DNA of 43,395 bases from an uncultured Porphyromonadaceae bacterium (GTDB lineage: Bacteria; Bacteroidota; Bacteroidia; Bacteroidales; Muribaculaceae), in the NCBI GenBank assembly GCA_947175645.1, contig CAMWNP010000023.1, positions 1-43,395 of the forward strand. The letters run 5' to 3'. Position numbers and translations under genes: made by a program. Shown here piece after piece: positions 8,317 through 17,314 of the stretch; positions within the stretch are counted from its first letter, which is position 1, and each line of letters starts with the position of its first letter. The notes beneath the pieces were generated by a model. That model saw nothing but the letters and a program-made list of their open reading frames with translations, had not been told where the DNA came from and ran no database searches.

Positions 8317-8346
8317 AAAAAGCGTCCCGAGAAAGGACGCCTTTTT
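8317..8346. terminator. Terminator between cysK and rubredoxin
   Basis: GCGTCC (8322-8327) pairs with GGACGC (8335-8340) around a 7-base loop, flanked by an A-run on the left and CTTTTT on the right. It serves cysK on plus and can serve rubredoxin on minus. Confidence 0.88.
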
Positions 8347-8367
8347 GTTAGTTTAAACTGATGAAAA

Positions 8368-8526
8368 TTATTCTTTGCTGAACTGATCTTTACCTACTCC
8401 GCAGACGGGGCATACCCAATCGTCAGGAATATCTTCAAATTTTGTGCCGGGGGCGATTCCGCCATCAGGGTCACCTACTTCAGGGTCATACACCCATCCG
8501 CAAACTTCGCATACATATTTTTCCAT
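8368..8526 (-). CDS. Rubredoxin
   Basis: 52 residues, below the size cutoff of many gene finders. It has the two rubredoxin cysteine knuckles CEVCGW (6-11) and CPVCGVGK (39-46), which bind one iron through four cysteines. Between them are the family residues [16 protein letters not shown] and [11 protein letters not shown]. It is a small cytoplasmic one-electron carrier; in anaerobes it typically feeds rubrerythrin or other peroxide and oxygen defence enzymes, none of which lie here. It stands alone on the minus strand, convergent with cysK. Its leader holds a perfect 7-base stem-loop at 8558-8574. Confidence 0.96.
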   Translation of the reverse strand: MEKYVCEVCGWVYDPEVGDPDGGIAPGTKFEDIPDDWVCPVCGVGKDQFSKE

Positions 8527-8557
8527 AAAGTAACTGTTTTAGAGTGTTTATAATCCT

Positions 8558-8574
8558 GCGGTGACTCTCACCGC
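8558..8574. other. Short stem-loop in the rubredoxin leader
   Basis: GCGGTGA (8558-8564) pairs perfectly with TCACCGC (8568-8574) around a 3-base loop, about 32 bases upstream of the rubredoxin start. A further inverted repeat, ATCCGGC (8589-8595) with GCCGGAT (8615-8621), touches the -33 box of the divergent HAD-HD gene. Either could be a control site; no regulator is identifiable. Confidence 0.4.
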
Positions 8575-8611
8575 TCAACAATAAAACAATCCGGCGACAT
8601 GGTTTGTTCAA

Positions 8612-8643
8612 TTTGCCGGATCTGTTTTTTTACGTTATCTTTG
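8612..8643 (+). promoter_or_regulatory. Bacteroidetes promoter of the HAD-HD gene
   Basis: TTTG at 8612-8615, a 20-base spacer, and TATCTTTG at 8636-8643 match both boxes of the Bacteroidetes consensus exactly. The start codon is at 8648, only 4 bases past the -7 box, so the transcript should have almost no leader. Confidence 0.75.
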
Positions 8644-8647
8644 TAGC

Positions 8648-9922
8648 ATGGGAAATATTAAACACCTTATATTTGATTTTGACGGAACTCTTGTTGATAC
8701 GGCCGCGCTTATCGTGTCAACCATGAAGGCTGCAGCCAAAGAACTTGGTCTGGATAGCCGTTCCGATGCGGATTATCGTTCAACCATTGGTGTGCGTCTG
8801 GAGCAAGTGCCTCAGATTTTGTGGCCGGAGAATGAAGCCGCGCAAGGGCAGTTTGCCCACACCTACAGACGGAGATTCGACGAACTTTCACGACCGCTGA
8901 ATGTGGAATGTTTCGACGGGGTTAAGGAAACTTTAGCATGGCTCAGTGATGCAGGGTTCTCTATGGCAATAGCAAGCAGCCGTAATGGAGAATCGCTGAG
9001 GGAGTATCTGAAGTTGTTCGGAATCACCGGCTATTTTAGTGTTATTCTCGGGGGTGATGATGTCAGGCATGGAAAACCATCGCCGGAACCGGTGCTTACC
9101 ATACTTGAACGTTGTGGATGGAGTGCCGACGAGACGCTTACCGTGGGTGATGCTCCGGTAGACATAGTCATGGGACGAGAAGCCGGAACACTTACATGTG
9201 CGGTAACTTACGGAAATGGTAAGGAAAAGGAACTTAGAGATGAGCATCCATGCTATATCATATCTTCTTTTGAGACTCTGATACCTATTGTTGAAGGAGT
9301 ATCTCCTGATCTGGTTAACTATGTCGAGCATCAGATAATCCCATGCTATGATCATTTTGACAAAGCGCACCGGCGTGACCACGTCCGACTGGTGATTCGC
9401 CAAAGTCTGAGTTACGCCCGGCATATTCCTGCGCTTGACATCAATATGGTATATTGCATTGCGGCATTCCATGATATGGGGTTGCGAAACGGTAGGGAAA
9501 ATCATCATACAGACTCCGGAAAGATATTGGAAAATGATTCATTCATTCTTGAAAGATTCACTCCGCAACAGATTCAGACGATGAAATATGCTGTTGAGGA
9601 TCATAGAGCGTCAGGCAAGAACGCTCCCCGAAATGAATACGGGAAAGTAGTGGCTGACGCCGACAGGTTTATCGATCCGGTGACGATCATCCGAAGAACC
9701 ATACAGTACGGATTGGCAAACTACCCTGACCTTGACCGCGACGGACATTTTCAGCGTACCCTGAGTCATCTTGAGGAAAAATATGGACCACAGGGTTACA
9801 TCCGCATTTGGCTACCGTGGAGCGATAATATGGAACGCCTGCGCAGATTGCATGGGATAATTTCTGACCGCGCCCGGCTGACTGAAATATTCAATAATCT
9901 TTTTGATAAGGAAACAGAATGA
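8648..9922 (+). CDS. HAD phosphatase - HD phosphohydrolase fusion protein
   Basis: 424 residues with two enzyme domains. Residues 1-215 are a HAD hydrolase: FDFDGT with D10 and D12, the ASSRNG serine motif near 110, K143 in HGKPSPEP and GDAPVD at 167-172. Residues 225-400 look like an HD-domain hydrolase: H241/H245, the H275-D276 pair in AAFHDMG, HH at 286-287 and D337/D339. Metal-binding residues of both halves are present, so both may be active. HAD members act on small phosphate esters and HD members on nucleotides or phosphoesters; the joint substrate is unknown. The downstream MmcQ/YjbR gene overlaps by 4 bases. No Met for a shorter start exists before the catalytic DxD. Confidence 0.85.
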   Translation: MGNIKHLIFDFDGTLVDTAALIVSTMKAAAKELGLDSRSDADYRSTIGVRLEQVPQILWPENEAAQGQFAHTYRRRFDELSRPLNVECFDGVKETLAWLSDAGFSMAIASSRNGESLREYLKLFGITGYFSVILGGDDVRHGKPSPEPVLTILERCGWSADETLTVGDAPVDIVMGREAGTLTCAVTYGNGKEKELRDEHPCYIISSFETLIPIVEGVSPDLVNYVEHQIIPCYDHFDKAHRRDHVRLVIRQSLSYARHIPALDINMVYCIAAFHDMGLRNGRENHHTDSGKILENDSFILERFTPQQIQTMKYAVEDHRASGKNAPRNEYGKVVADADRFIDPVTIIRRTIQYGLANYPDLDRDGHFQRTLSHLEEKYGPQGYIRIWLPWSDNMERLRRLHGIISDRARLTEIFNNLFDKETE

Positions 9923-10314
9923 ATATTGAAGCATTTCGAGAATATTGTCTGTCGTTGCCCTTTGCAACAGAGGATATGGCGTTTGGCGATGATTATCTGC
10001 TTTTCAGATTACATAACAAGATATTTGCCTGCGCGGGACTTGTGAGAACGGACTATTTCACCGTTAAGATGAACGCTGACACGGCCATAGAGTATCGTGA
10101 GAAGTATGCGGAAATAGAGCCTGCCTGGCACTGGAACAAGAAATATTGGAGCCAGATAAGCCTTACGGGCACTCTTCCCGATGATTTCATTCACCAACTT
10201 ATAGATGAAAGTTATAGGGAGGTACTGCTTAAATTGCCCAAACGTATGCAGTCTCAAATAAGCGAAGCGATTGAGGAACATCAGGCATGGTGCATGCTTA
10301 AGAATCCAAAATAA
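9919..10314 (+). CDS. MmcQ/YjbR family protein
   Basis: 131 residues matching the MmcQ/YjbR family: an N-terminal FREYCLSLPFATEDMAFGDD, a central LLFRLHNKIFAC strand pair, and PAWHWNKKYWSQISL toward the C-terminus. The family has a DNA-binding-like CyaY-type fold and is often annotated DNA-binding, but its biochemical role is not established. The start codon overlaps the stop of the HAD-HD gene (ATGA), so expression is probably coupled. No terminator directly follows it; a 180-base intergenic region with a possible repeat lies downstream. Confidence 0.85.
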   Translation: MNIEAFREYCLSLPFATEDMAFGDDYLLFRLHNKIFACAGLVRTDYFTVKMNADTAIEYREKYAEIEPAWHWNKKYWSQISLTGTLPDDFIHQLIDESYREVLLKLPKRMQSQISEAIEEHQAWCMLKNPK

Positions 10315-10318
10315 AAGA

Positions 10319-10434
10319 ATTCTGACATAACAGGCCATTAGTGACGGCAGTTCTGAAATCCGGGTTTGGTCACATACTTAGGTATGCTCCCATCAGCCTC
10401 ATCCTCAGCGCATTGCATCTGACTTATTCTGACA
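10319..10434. repeat. Segment bounded by 9-base direct repeats
   Basis: ATTCTGACA occurs at 10319-10327 and again, exactly, at 10426-10434. The intervening sequence contains a small hairpin (CATAC 10373-10377 with GTATG 10382-10386). On the minus strand, 10418 to 10338 reads as a 26-codon frame with ordinary-looking composition (ends GFQNCRH and stop). It may be a small dispersed element or a small RNA. Nothing here proves it is a gene. Confidence 0.3.
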
Positions 10435-10440
10435 AAATTT

Positions 10441-10480
10441 AAGGGGCTGTGGAAATTCATTTATGTTTCCACAGCCCCTT
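10441..10480. terminator. Stem-loop 3' of clpC
   Basis: A perfect 15-base inverted repeat (10441-10455 with 10466-10480) with a 10-base loop. It starts 15 bases beyond the clpC stop on the minus strand, where the sequence after it reads AAATTTTG, a short T-tract. It can also block read-through from the plus-strand MmcQ gene. Confidence 0.82.
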
Positions 10481-10495
10481 AAGGAAGGAATGATG

Positions 10496-13057
10496 TCACG
10501 CTTGCTGTCGCTCCTCATCAGAGGATTCATCAGCAGTGGTGATATGCTTTATTACGGTTGTAAGTTTTTGAGTATCAGCATCAAAATCGGCAACAATAGT
10601 GTCACCGGGGAGAAGTTTCGCATCAAGGATCAGTTCGGCGAGTTCATCCTCCAGATATTTCTGGATGGCACGCTTCAGGGGACGTGCCCCGAACTGAGCG
10701 TCATAACCTTTTTCGGCGATGAAGTTTTTAGCCTCATCAGTGAGTGAAAGGTCATAGCCGAGAGATTTTATTCGGGTGTAGAAACCTTTCAGTTCAATGT
10801 CAATGATCTTGAAGATGGCATCCTTGTCGAGTTGGTCAAACATGATAATGTCATCTATTCGGTTGAGGAATTCGGGGGCGAAAGCCTTGTTAAGCGCTTT
10901 CTGCAGAACGCCGTGGGAATGAGTTGTGTCCTGCGCCGACGGGGTGTTGAATCCTACTCCGGAACCGAAATCTTTCAACTGACGTGTGCCAATGTTGGAT
11001 GTCATGATTATCAGTGTGTTCTTGAAGTCAACTTTTCTGCCCAGAGAGTCGGTGAGCCGGCCTTCATCCATAACCTGCAGCAGAAGGTTGAACACGTCCG
11101 GGTGTGCCTTTTCAATTTCATCCAGCAGAACGACAGAGTAGGGGCGACGTCTGACAGCCTCAGTGAGTTGTCCTCCTTCCTCATAACCCACATATCCGGG
11201 AGGGGCACCCACCAGACGGGACACGGTGAATTTCTCCATGTACTCGCTCATATCTATTCTGATCAGTGAATCCTGGGAATCAAACAGATACTGAGCAAGT
11301 TGCTTTGCGAGATGAGTCTTACCCACACCGGTAGGCCCGAGGAACATGAACGTGCCGATGGGCTTGTTAGGATCTTTCAAGCCAAGGCGGTTACGCTGGA
11401 TTGCCTTGACTGTTTTTTCAATAGCGTTATCCTGCCCAATAATCAGAGACTTGAGTTGAGGGGTCATTTCACGCAGACGGCTCCCTTCGGCCTTGGCAAT
11501 ACGCTGGACAGGTACTCCGGTCATCATGGCAACCACTTCCGCCACACGGTCCTGGTCAACGGTTTCACGATGGAGCGATAACTGATGTTCCCATTCTCGT
11601 TTCGCCTTGGCCAGTTCCTGCTTCAGTTTCTGTTCCTTATCACGGAAAGCGGCCGCACTTTCAAAGTTCTGGTCCTGAGCGGCTTTTAGTTTCTGTTCGG
11701 AGGTTTTAGCCACTTCTTGTTCAAGAGTTTCAATTTCAGCCGGAACCGGAATATTGGTGATATGGGCTCGGGCACCAGCCTCGTCAAGAGCATCTATGGC
11801 TTTGTCGGGATAGTTGCGTTCAGAGATGTATCGGCCGGTAAGAGTGACGCAAGCCTGGATGGCATCATCGGTGTAGTTGACATTGTGGTGCTGCTCGTAT
11901 TTATCCTTTATATTGTTGAGGATCTGTAAGGTTTCTTCAGCGGAAGTAGGCTCTACAATGACCTTCTGGAAACGACGTTCAAGAGCGCCGTCCTTTTCAA
12001 TATTCTTGCGGTATTCATCATGTGTGGTTGCACCTATACATTGCACTTCGCCACGCGCCAGCGCGGGTTTGAGCAGGTTTGCGGCATCCATGGTGCCGGC
12101 GGCGTTACCTGCCCCGACAATGGTGTGTAGTTCGTCAATGAACAGAATCACGTTCTTGTTTTTGGCGAGTTCGTTCAGAACCGCTTTGAGCCGTTCCTCA
12201 AACTGACCGCGATACTTCGTGCCTGCCACCAGCGACGCCATGTCAAGCGATATGACGCGCTTGTCGAAAAGTATGCGTGAAACTTTCCGCTGCACAATCC
12301 TGAGTGCAAGACCTTCCACGATGGCGGATTTTCCCACACCAGGTTCGCCTATAAGGACCGGATTGTTTTTTTTGCGGCGAGAAAGAATCTGAGCCAGACG
12401 CTCAATTTCAATATCCCTTCCTATGATGGGGTCGATACGTCCTTCCTCGGCTGCTTTGGTCATGTCATGACCGTACTTGTCAAGAGTAGGGGTGTCGGAT
12501 GAACCTCCTGCCGCTTTGCCAACGTTCCGGTATTCCGGCTCAGACTCAGCAGGACTCTCTTCCTCATCATCAGCGTAGGAGTCCTCAGGTGTGCTGTCGT
12601 TGAGCGGACGGGCGTTGCCGGGAGCATTGGATATGTAATGCAGCAACGATTCGTATGTCAGACCGGCCTGATGGAATGGTACTATGAAATCCATAGCCTG
12701 TACTTCAGCATTGTGGAAAATGGCAAGCAGCAGATGTTCCACGTCAACGACATCTTTTTTGAGAATGCGTGCTTCAAGCACACTCAGTTTTATGATACGG
12801 TTTGACAAATCGCTGACAGTGATTTCCTGCGACGATCTGTCGCGGCTGGCGAGCGATTCCGTAAGTTGCTGGCGTAAATCGTAAAGATTAGCCTGCGGGG
12901 CTGTGTGTTCCATAATCTGTACACCTTTCCCGTGGGTATCCGTCAGGATGGCCAGCAAAAGATGCGCCGGTGTTATGACTGTGTTGTAAAGGCGCATGGC
13001 TTCACGGCGGCTACGGTCAAGGACAAGTTTCAGTTCTTTGGAGTAGTTAGTGTCCAT
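10496..13057 (-). CDS. clpC: Clp ATPase ClpC
   Basis: 853 residues. The Clp N-domain occupies about 1-145 and an acidic linker follows at 155-176. AAA1 has Walker A GEPGVGKS at 237-244 and Walker B D308-E309; AAA2 has Walker A GPTGVGKT at 574-581 and D646-E647. Between the two ATPase modules lies a short coiled middle region at about 445-490 with a UVR-like segment, as in ClpC and unlike the long ClpB middle domain. A VGF tripeptide at 701-703 sits where ClpP-binding ATPases carry their docking loop. It should unfold substrates and feed ClpP (not in this window). It is a single gene divergent from gyrA. Why clpC rather than clpB: the VGF loop and short middle region. Confidence 0.9.
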   Translation of the reverse strand: MDTNYSKELKLVLDRSRREAMRLYNTVITPAHLLLAILTDTHGKGVQIMEHTAPQANLYDLRQQLTESLASRDRSSQEITVSDLSNRIIKLSVLEARILKKDVVDVEHLLLAIFHNAEVQAMDFIVPFHQAGLTYESLLHYISNAPGNARPLNDSTPEDSYADDEEESPAESEPEYRNVGKAAGGSSDTPTLDKYGHDMTKAAEEGRIDPIIGRDIEIERLAQILSRRKKNNPVLIGEPGVGKSAIVEGLALRIVQRKVSRILFDKRVISLDMASLVAGTKYRGQFEERLKAVLNELAKNKNVILFIDELHTIVGAGNAAGTMDAANLLKPALARGEVQCIGATTHDEYRKNIEKDGALERRFQKVIVEPTSAEETLQILNNIKDKYEQHHNVNYTDDAIQACVTLTGRYISERNYPDKAIDALDEAGARAHITNIPVPAEIETLEQEVAKTSEQKLKAAQDQNFESAAAFRDKEQKLKQELAKAKREWEHQLSLHRETVDQDRVAEVVAMMTGVPVQRIAKAEGSRLREMTPQLKSLIIGQDNAIEKTVKAIQRNRLGLKDPNKPIGTFMFLGPTGVGKTHLAKQLAQYLFDSQDSLIRIDMSEYMEKFTVSRLVGAPPGYVGYEEGGQLTEAVRRRPYSVVLLDEIEKAHPDVFNLLLQVMDEGRLTDSLGRKVDFKNTLIIMTSNIGTRQLKDFGSGVGFNTPSAQDTTHSHGVLQKALNKAFAPEFLNRIDDIIMFDQLDKDAIFKIIDIELKGFYTRIKSLGYDLSLTDEAKNFIAEKGYDAQFGARPLKRAIQKYLEDELAELILDAKLLPGDTIVADFDADTQKLTTVIKHITTADESSDEERQQA

Positions 13058-13425
13058 GTGTGTCGGTTATTTTATTCTTTAGAGCCCGTCCGGCCCTTCC
13101 GTAAGGCGGAAGTTACTCCGGAGGACTGTTATTACTGTTTCAATGATTATTCCCGGAAGATATATGGCGTGGGCATATCTTGACGGAAAGTTTACTTATT
13201 CTATACACGTAGAAACAGGTGCAATAATTGTGCCAAACTGTTTCAGCGGTGTTAAAAAATGTTGGGAGAGAAAAAAATCCTCTGACATCATACAAAATTA
13301 ATGAAAATTCTCCATATTTCCGAAAAAATTCTTACCTTTGTTGAATAATTAACATTATGGTGCTGAGTGCGGTTTGTAGTGAACTGCGCGGACATATAAA
13401 AGAATAAATCAACATATCAATTCAA
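13058..13425. other. Divergent intergenic region clpC/gyrA (368 bases)
   Basis: No gene is supported here. It holds a small hairpin (CTTCCG 13096-13101 with CGGAAG 13107-13112), the gyrA -7 box at 13333-13340, and a possible minus-strand -7 box TAATTTTG at 13300-13293, which would give clpC a leader of over 200 bases. The 13245-13335 stretch is AT-rich. Confidence 0.5.
13333..13340 (+). promoter_or_regulatory. -7 box for gyrA
   Basis: TACCTTTG matches TAnnTTTG. It implies an untranslated leader of about 80 bases. No -33 TTTG is visible at 19-21 bases upstream. Confidence 0.5.
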
Positions 13426-15987
13426 ATGCTTGAAGAAGATAAGATAATAAAAATTAATATTGAGAGCGAAATGAAATCGGCCTACATCGATTATTCGATG
13501 TCCGTAATCGTTTCGCGTGCTCTCCCTGATGTGCGTGATGGTCTGAAACCTGTTCACCGCCGAGTGTTGTTCGGAATGAATGAAATGGGCAATACCTCAG
13601 ACAAGCCACACAAAAAGTCAGCAAACTGCGTGGGTGAGGTAATGGGTAAATATCACCCTCACGGTGACTCATCGATTTATGGTACTGTGGTACGACTGGC
13701 TCAACCCTGGGCTCTGCGCTACACATTGGTTGACGGACATGGAAACTTCGGTTCTGTCGACGGTGACTCTCCTGCCGCCATGCGTTATACTGAGGTGCGA
13801 CTGGAAAAAATCGGCGAGGAGATGCTGAGTGACATTGAGAGCGATACGGTTGACTTCCAGCCCAACTATGACAACTCACGCCGTGAACCGGTGGTTCTGC
13901 CCACCCGTTTTCCAAATCTTCTGGTGAACGGTGCTTCAGGTATCGCCGTTGGTATGGCAACCAACATGCCCCCTCACAACCTCACGGAATCCATTGCCGG
14001 ATGTATAGCCCTTCTGGAGAATCCGGAACTTGAAGTGGCAGACCTGATGAAGTACATCACTGCACCTGATTTCCCCACCGGAGGTACAATCTATGGCTAT
14101 CAGGGTGTGAAGGATGCATACGAAACAGGTCGCGGCCGAATTGTCATCCGTGCTAAGGCCGATATAGAAACTGAAAAAGACCATGAGGTGATCGCTATTC
14201 ACGAAATTCCTTACGGAGTGAATAAGGCGGAACTCATAAAATACATAGCGGAACTTGTAACCGATAAGAAAATTGACGGTATAGCCGATATAAATGACGA
14301 GAGTGATTACAACGGTATGCGCATCGTCATCAAACTCCGCACTGATGCCAATGCAAATGTTGTCCTGAACAAACTGTACAAGATGACTCCCATGCAGTCA
14401 TCGTTCAGCGTCAATAATGTGGCACTTGTGAACGGACGTCCCAAGACCCTCAATCTCAAGGAACTGATTCAGAACTTCCTTGATCACCGTCATGAAGTGG
14501 TTATCCGACGTACTCAGTTTGAATTGCGTAAGGCACAGGAACGTGCCCACATTCTTCAGGGACTGATAATTGCCTCACAGAACATTGACGAGGTAATAGC
14601 CATTATCAGAGGGTCGGCTTCAACCGAGGAAGCGCGTCAGCGACTGAGCGAGCGTTTTGGTCTGGACGACGTGCAGACTGCCGCTATCGTTGAGATGCGT
14701 CTGAAGCAACTTACCGGACTTGAGCAGGATAAACTCCACCAGCAGTATGAGGAAGTGATGCTTCTGATTGCCCGTCTGGAAGAAATTCTGAACAATGACG
14801 CCGTTTGCCGTGCGGTTATCCGTGAGGAACTTGAGGAAATACGTGATAAGTATGGTGATCCGCGTCGCACGGACATTGACTATACCGCCGGTGATTTCAA
14901 CGCCATGGACTTCTATGCTGATGATGAGATGATAATCACTATTTCCCACATGGGTTACATCAAACGTACTCCTCTGGCTGAGTTCCGGGCACAGAACCGT
15001 GGTGGCGTTGGCTCCCGAGGCAGCAACACCCGTGAGGAAGATTTCATTGAATACATTTATCCCGCTTCAATGCACAACGACCTTCTGTTCTTCACTCAGC
15101 GCGGTATGGTCTACAAAATGAAGGTTTACGAACTGCCCGAGTTCGGTAAAAACTCCAAGGGTCGCGCTATCCAGAACCTTCTGAACATCGAAGCCGGCGA
15201 CTCAGTTAACGCTGTTATCCGTTGCAAACAACTCGATGATGAAGAATTCACTTCAACGCACAATCTTGTGTTTGCAACACGCATGGGTGTGATTAAAAAG
15301 ACTTCCCTGAGCGAATATGCCCGCGTTAATGTGAAGGGTAAGAAAGCGATTATCATGCGTGAGGGTGATCAGGTGATAGCCGTTGACCTCACGGATGGAA
15401 ATTCCGAAATACTCATGGCCAACCGCAACGGTCGTGCCATCCGCTTCCATGAAAGCACAGTACGTCAGATGGGACGTGTGACAGGTGGTGTGCGTGGCAT
15501 GAGGCTTGACGATGGTGATGATGCGGTTGTGGGAATGATCTGCATGGAGCCGGGCTCGGAAAACACTGTAATGACGATTTCTGAAAAAGGTTATGGAAAA
15601 CGTTCTCTCCTTGATGATTACCGTGTAACCAACCGTGGCGGCAAGGGTGTAAAGACAATGAATATCACTGACCGCACCGGACATCTTGTGGCGCTCATGA
15701 GCGTTAATGACGGAAACGATCTTGTGATAATAAACAAGAGCGGAATTACGCTGCGCCTGCATGTTGCCGATCTCCGCATCATGGGCCGTGCAACCCAGGG
15801 TGTTCGTCTGATCAATCTTGAGAAACGTAACGATGAAATTGCCTCAGTATGCTGTGTGGAAGCCGATGAAGAAGCGGAAGCCGAGGTTATCGAAGCCATG
15901 CAGGAAGAACTTCCCATGACCCCCGATGAGGAGCCCGAAGATGAGACTCCCGAAGAGGAATGGCATGAAGAAGAACCGGAAGAATAA
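13426..15987 (+). CDS. gyrA: DNA gyrase subunit A
   Basis: 853 residues. The cleavage tyrosine is Y121 in AAMRYTE. The quinolone-determining loop reads [10 protein letters not shown], with S82 equivalent to E. coli S83 and G86 at the position of E. coli D87. The C-terminal pinwheel (about 510-810) contains the GyrA box as TNRGGKG near 735-741, which separates it from ParC. The tail after about 815 is strongly acidic. With GyrB (not here) it introduces negative supercoils using ATP. The start at 13426 gives the usual short N-terminus before [18 protein letters not shown]. It is followed after 35 bases by a TPR protein gene on the same strand. Confidence 0.96.
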   Translation: MLEEDKIIKINIESEMKSAYIDYSMSVIVSRALPDVRDGLKPVHRRVLFGMNEMGNTSDKPHKKSANCVGEVMGKYHPHGDSSIYGTVVRLAQPWALRYTLVDGHGNFGSVDGDSPAAMRYTEVRLEKIGEEMLSDIESDTVDFQPNYDNSRREPVVLPTRFPNLLVNGASGIAVGMATNMPPHNLTESIAGCIALLENPELEVADLMKYITAPDFPTGGTIYGYQGVKDAYETGRGRIVIRAKADIETEKDHEVIAIHEIPYGVNKAELIKYIAELVTDKKIDGIADINDESDYNGMRIVIKLRTDANANVVLNKLYKMTPMQSSFSVNNVALVNGRPKTLNLKELIQNFLDHRHEVVIRRTQFELRKAQERAHILQGLIIASQNIDEVIAIIRGSASTEEARQRLSERFGLDDVQTAAIVEMRLKQLTGLEQDKLHQQYEEVMLLIARLEEILNNDAVCRAVIREELEEIRDKYGDPRRTDIDYTAGDFNAMDFYADDEMIITISHMGYIKRTPLAEFRAQNRGGVGSRGSNTREEDFIEYIYPASMHNDLLFFTQRGMVYKMKVYELPEFGKNSKGRAIQNLLNIEAGDSVNAVIRCKQLDDEEFTSTHNLVFATRMGVIKKTSLSEYARVNVKGKKAIIMREGDQVIAVDLTDGNSEILMANRNGRAIRFHESTVRQMGRVTGGVRGMRLDDGDDAVVGMICMEPGSENTVMTISEKGYGKRSLLDDYRVTNRGGKGVKTMNITDRTGHLVALMSVNDGNDLVIINKSGITLRLHVADLRIMGRATQGVRLINLEKRNDEIASVCCVEADEEAEAEVIEAMQEELPMTPDEEPEDETPEEEWHEEEPEE

Positions 15988-16022
15988 AACTTAAACTAAT
16001 ATAAACAACGCAACAGATTATT

Positions 16023-17240
16023 ATGAAAAAAATCGCAATGTTCGGACTGTTTGTGGCTGCCGCAATGACTGCATTTGCCCAGAGTCCTCTCCTGAAAACT
16101 GCTGAACGCGAAGTTAAGTCAGGTAAGTATGACGCTGCCATGGAAATCCTGAATCAGGCTATGTCCGATCCTGAAACCGCAAAGATGGCTCAGACATGGG
16201 CTCTCGCCGGTAAGGCAAACATAGATTTCTATGATGCTGAGTGGATCAATCTTCAGATGAAGAAGGATGCCGACAAGAAAAAAATGGCCACCGCACTTGT
16301 AGAAGGTATCAATGATTATATCAAGGTTCTTCCTCTTGACACTGTTGTTGATGCAAAAGGTAAAGTAAAGACCAAATACTCCAAAGAAGCAATCAAGGCT
16401 GTAAAAGATAATTATAACAATCTTAATAACGCGGCTATCTTCCTCTGGGAAGAAAAAGATTATATGGGCGCATACGATGCATGGGGCATGTACCTTGACC
16501 TTCCGAGCAATCCCATACTTGGCAGCAATGCACCTGCCGCTCCTGCTGACTCAGTGATGTCTGACATAGCGTTCAACCGCGCTCTCGCAGCATGGCAGGC
16601 TGACAGTCTGGCACTTTCTCTTGCTTCATTTGAAAAAGCCATCAATCTTGGCTATGACAAGAGCCAGGTGTTTGATTATGCAATCAATCAGGCTGCTCAA
16701 CTCGGCGATAACGAGAAGGTGTTTGAACTCGCTGAACGTGCTTATAAAGCATTCCCCGATGCTAATCCCGTTTACCTGCAACTGATGATCAACGGCAGAA
16801 TTGAAAAAGGTAAATACGAAGAAGCAGCCGCCATGCTTGATGAGGCTATCGCCGGCAATCCTGAGAACAAACAACTTTCACAACTTTATAATGTGAAAGG
16901 CACTCTGTTCGATGCTCAGAAAAACAACGATGAAGCCCTCAAGTGCTACGAAAAAGCAGTGGAACTTGACGGTAACAATGCACTCGCTCAGTCAAACATG
17001 GGCCGGGCAATCTGCAATCAGGCTTACGCAATCAATGAAGATGCCCAGACCAAGTCAAATGATGAGTATCAGGATATCCGTGTGAACCAGATCAATCCGC
17101 TGTTCCAGAAAGCCGCCGATCACCTTGAACGTGCGCTGGAAATTGATCCCGACAACTCAAGAGAAGCCATCATCTATCTCCGTAATATCTACTACAACCT
17201 CGGTGACGAAGCAAATCTCAAACGCATCGAGAGTATGTAA
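16023..17240 (+). CDS. Exported TPR protein
   Basis: 405 residues with a clear signal peptide: MKKIAMFGLF, a hydrophobic core, and probable cleavage after AFA at 19. The rest is mostly helical with TPR units, the clearest at about 275-340 (LYNVKGTLFDAQKNNDEALKCY is the core unit, continuing to AVELDGNNALAQ). The N-terminal 25-60 region also resembles a TPR (SGKYDAAMEILNQAM). It probably acts as a periplasmic or surface scaffold; no enzyme motif was found. It lies 35 bases after gyrA and may be partly co-transcribed with it. A second TPR gene follows across a terminator-like hairpin. Confidence 0.82.
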   Translation: MKKIAMFGLFVAAAMTAFAQSPLLKTAEREVKSGKYDAAMEILNQAMSDPETAKMAQTWALAGKANIDFYDAEWINLQMKKDADKKKMATALVEGINDYIKVLPLDTVVDAKGKVKTKYSKEAIKAVKDNYNNLNNAAIFLWEEKDYMGAYDAWGMYLDLPSNPILGSNAPAAPADSVMSDIAFNRALAAWQADSLALSLASFEKAINLGYDKSQVFDYAINQAAQLGDNEKVFELAERAYKAFPDANPVYLQLMINGRIEKGKYEEAAAMLDEAIAGNPENKQLSQLYNVKGTLFDAQKNNDEALKCYEKAVELDGNNALAQSNMGRAICNQAYAINEDAQTKSNDEYQDIRVNQINPLFQKAADHLERALEIDPDNSREAIIYLRNIYYNLGDEANLKRIESM

Positions 17241-17272
17241 TGAGTGCTGATTTACAGTTACAAACATTTAAG

Positions 17273-17307
17273 CCGGGCGGTGCACCTTCTGTGAATCGCC
17301 CGGTTTT
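17273..17307 (+). terminator. Terminator or attenuator between the two TPR genes
   Basis: CCGGGCG (17273-17279) pairs perfectly with CGCCCGG (17297-17303), followed by TTTT. It lies between the stop at 17240 and the chosen next start at 17315, so it probably reduces read-through into the downstream run. Confidence 0.7.
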
Positions 17308-17314
17308 GACATCA

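Noticed and set aside
10496-13057. Could this be ClpB?
   Set aside because: The middle region is short and UVR-like, and the VGF loop expected for ClpP docking is present.
13426-15987. Could this be ParC rather than GyrA?
   Set aside because: A GyrA-box-like TNRGGKG is present in the C-terminal domain and the overall length fits GyrA.
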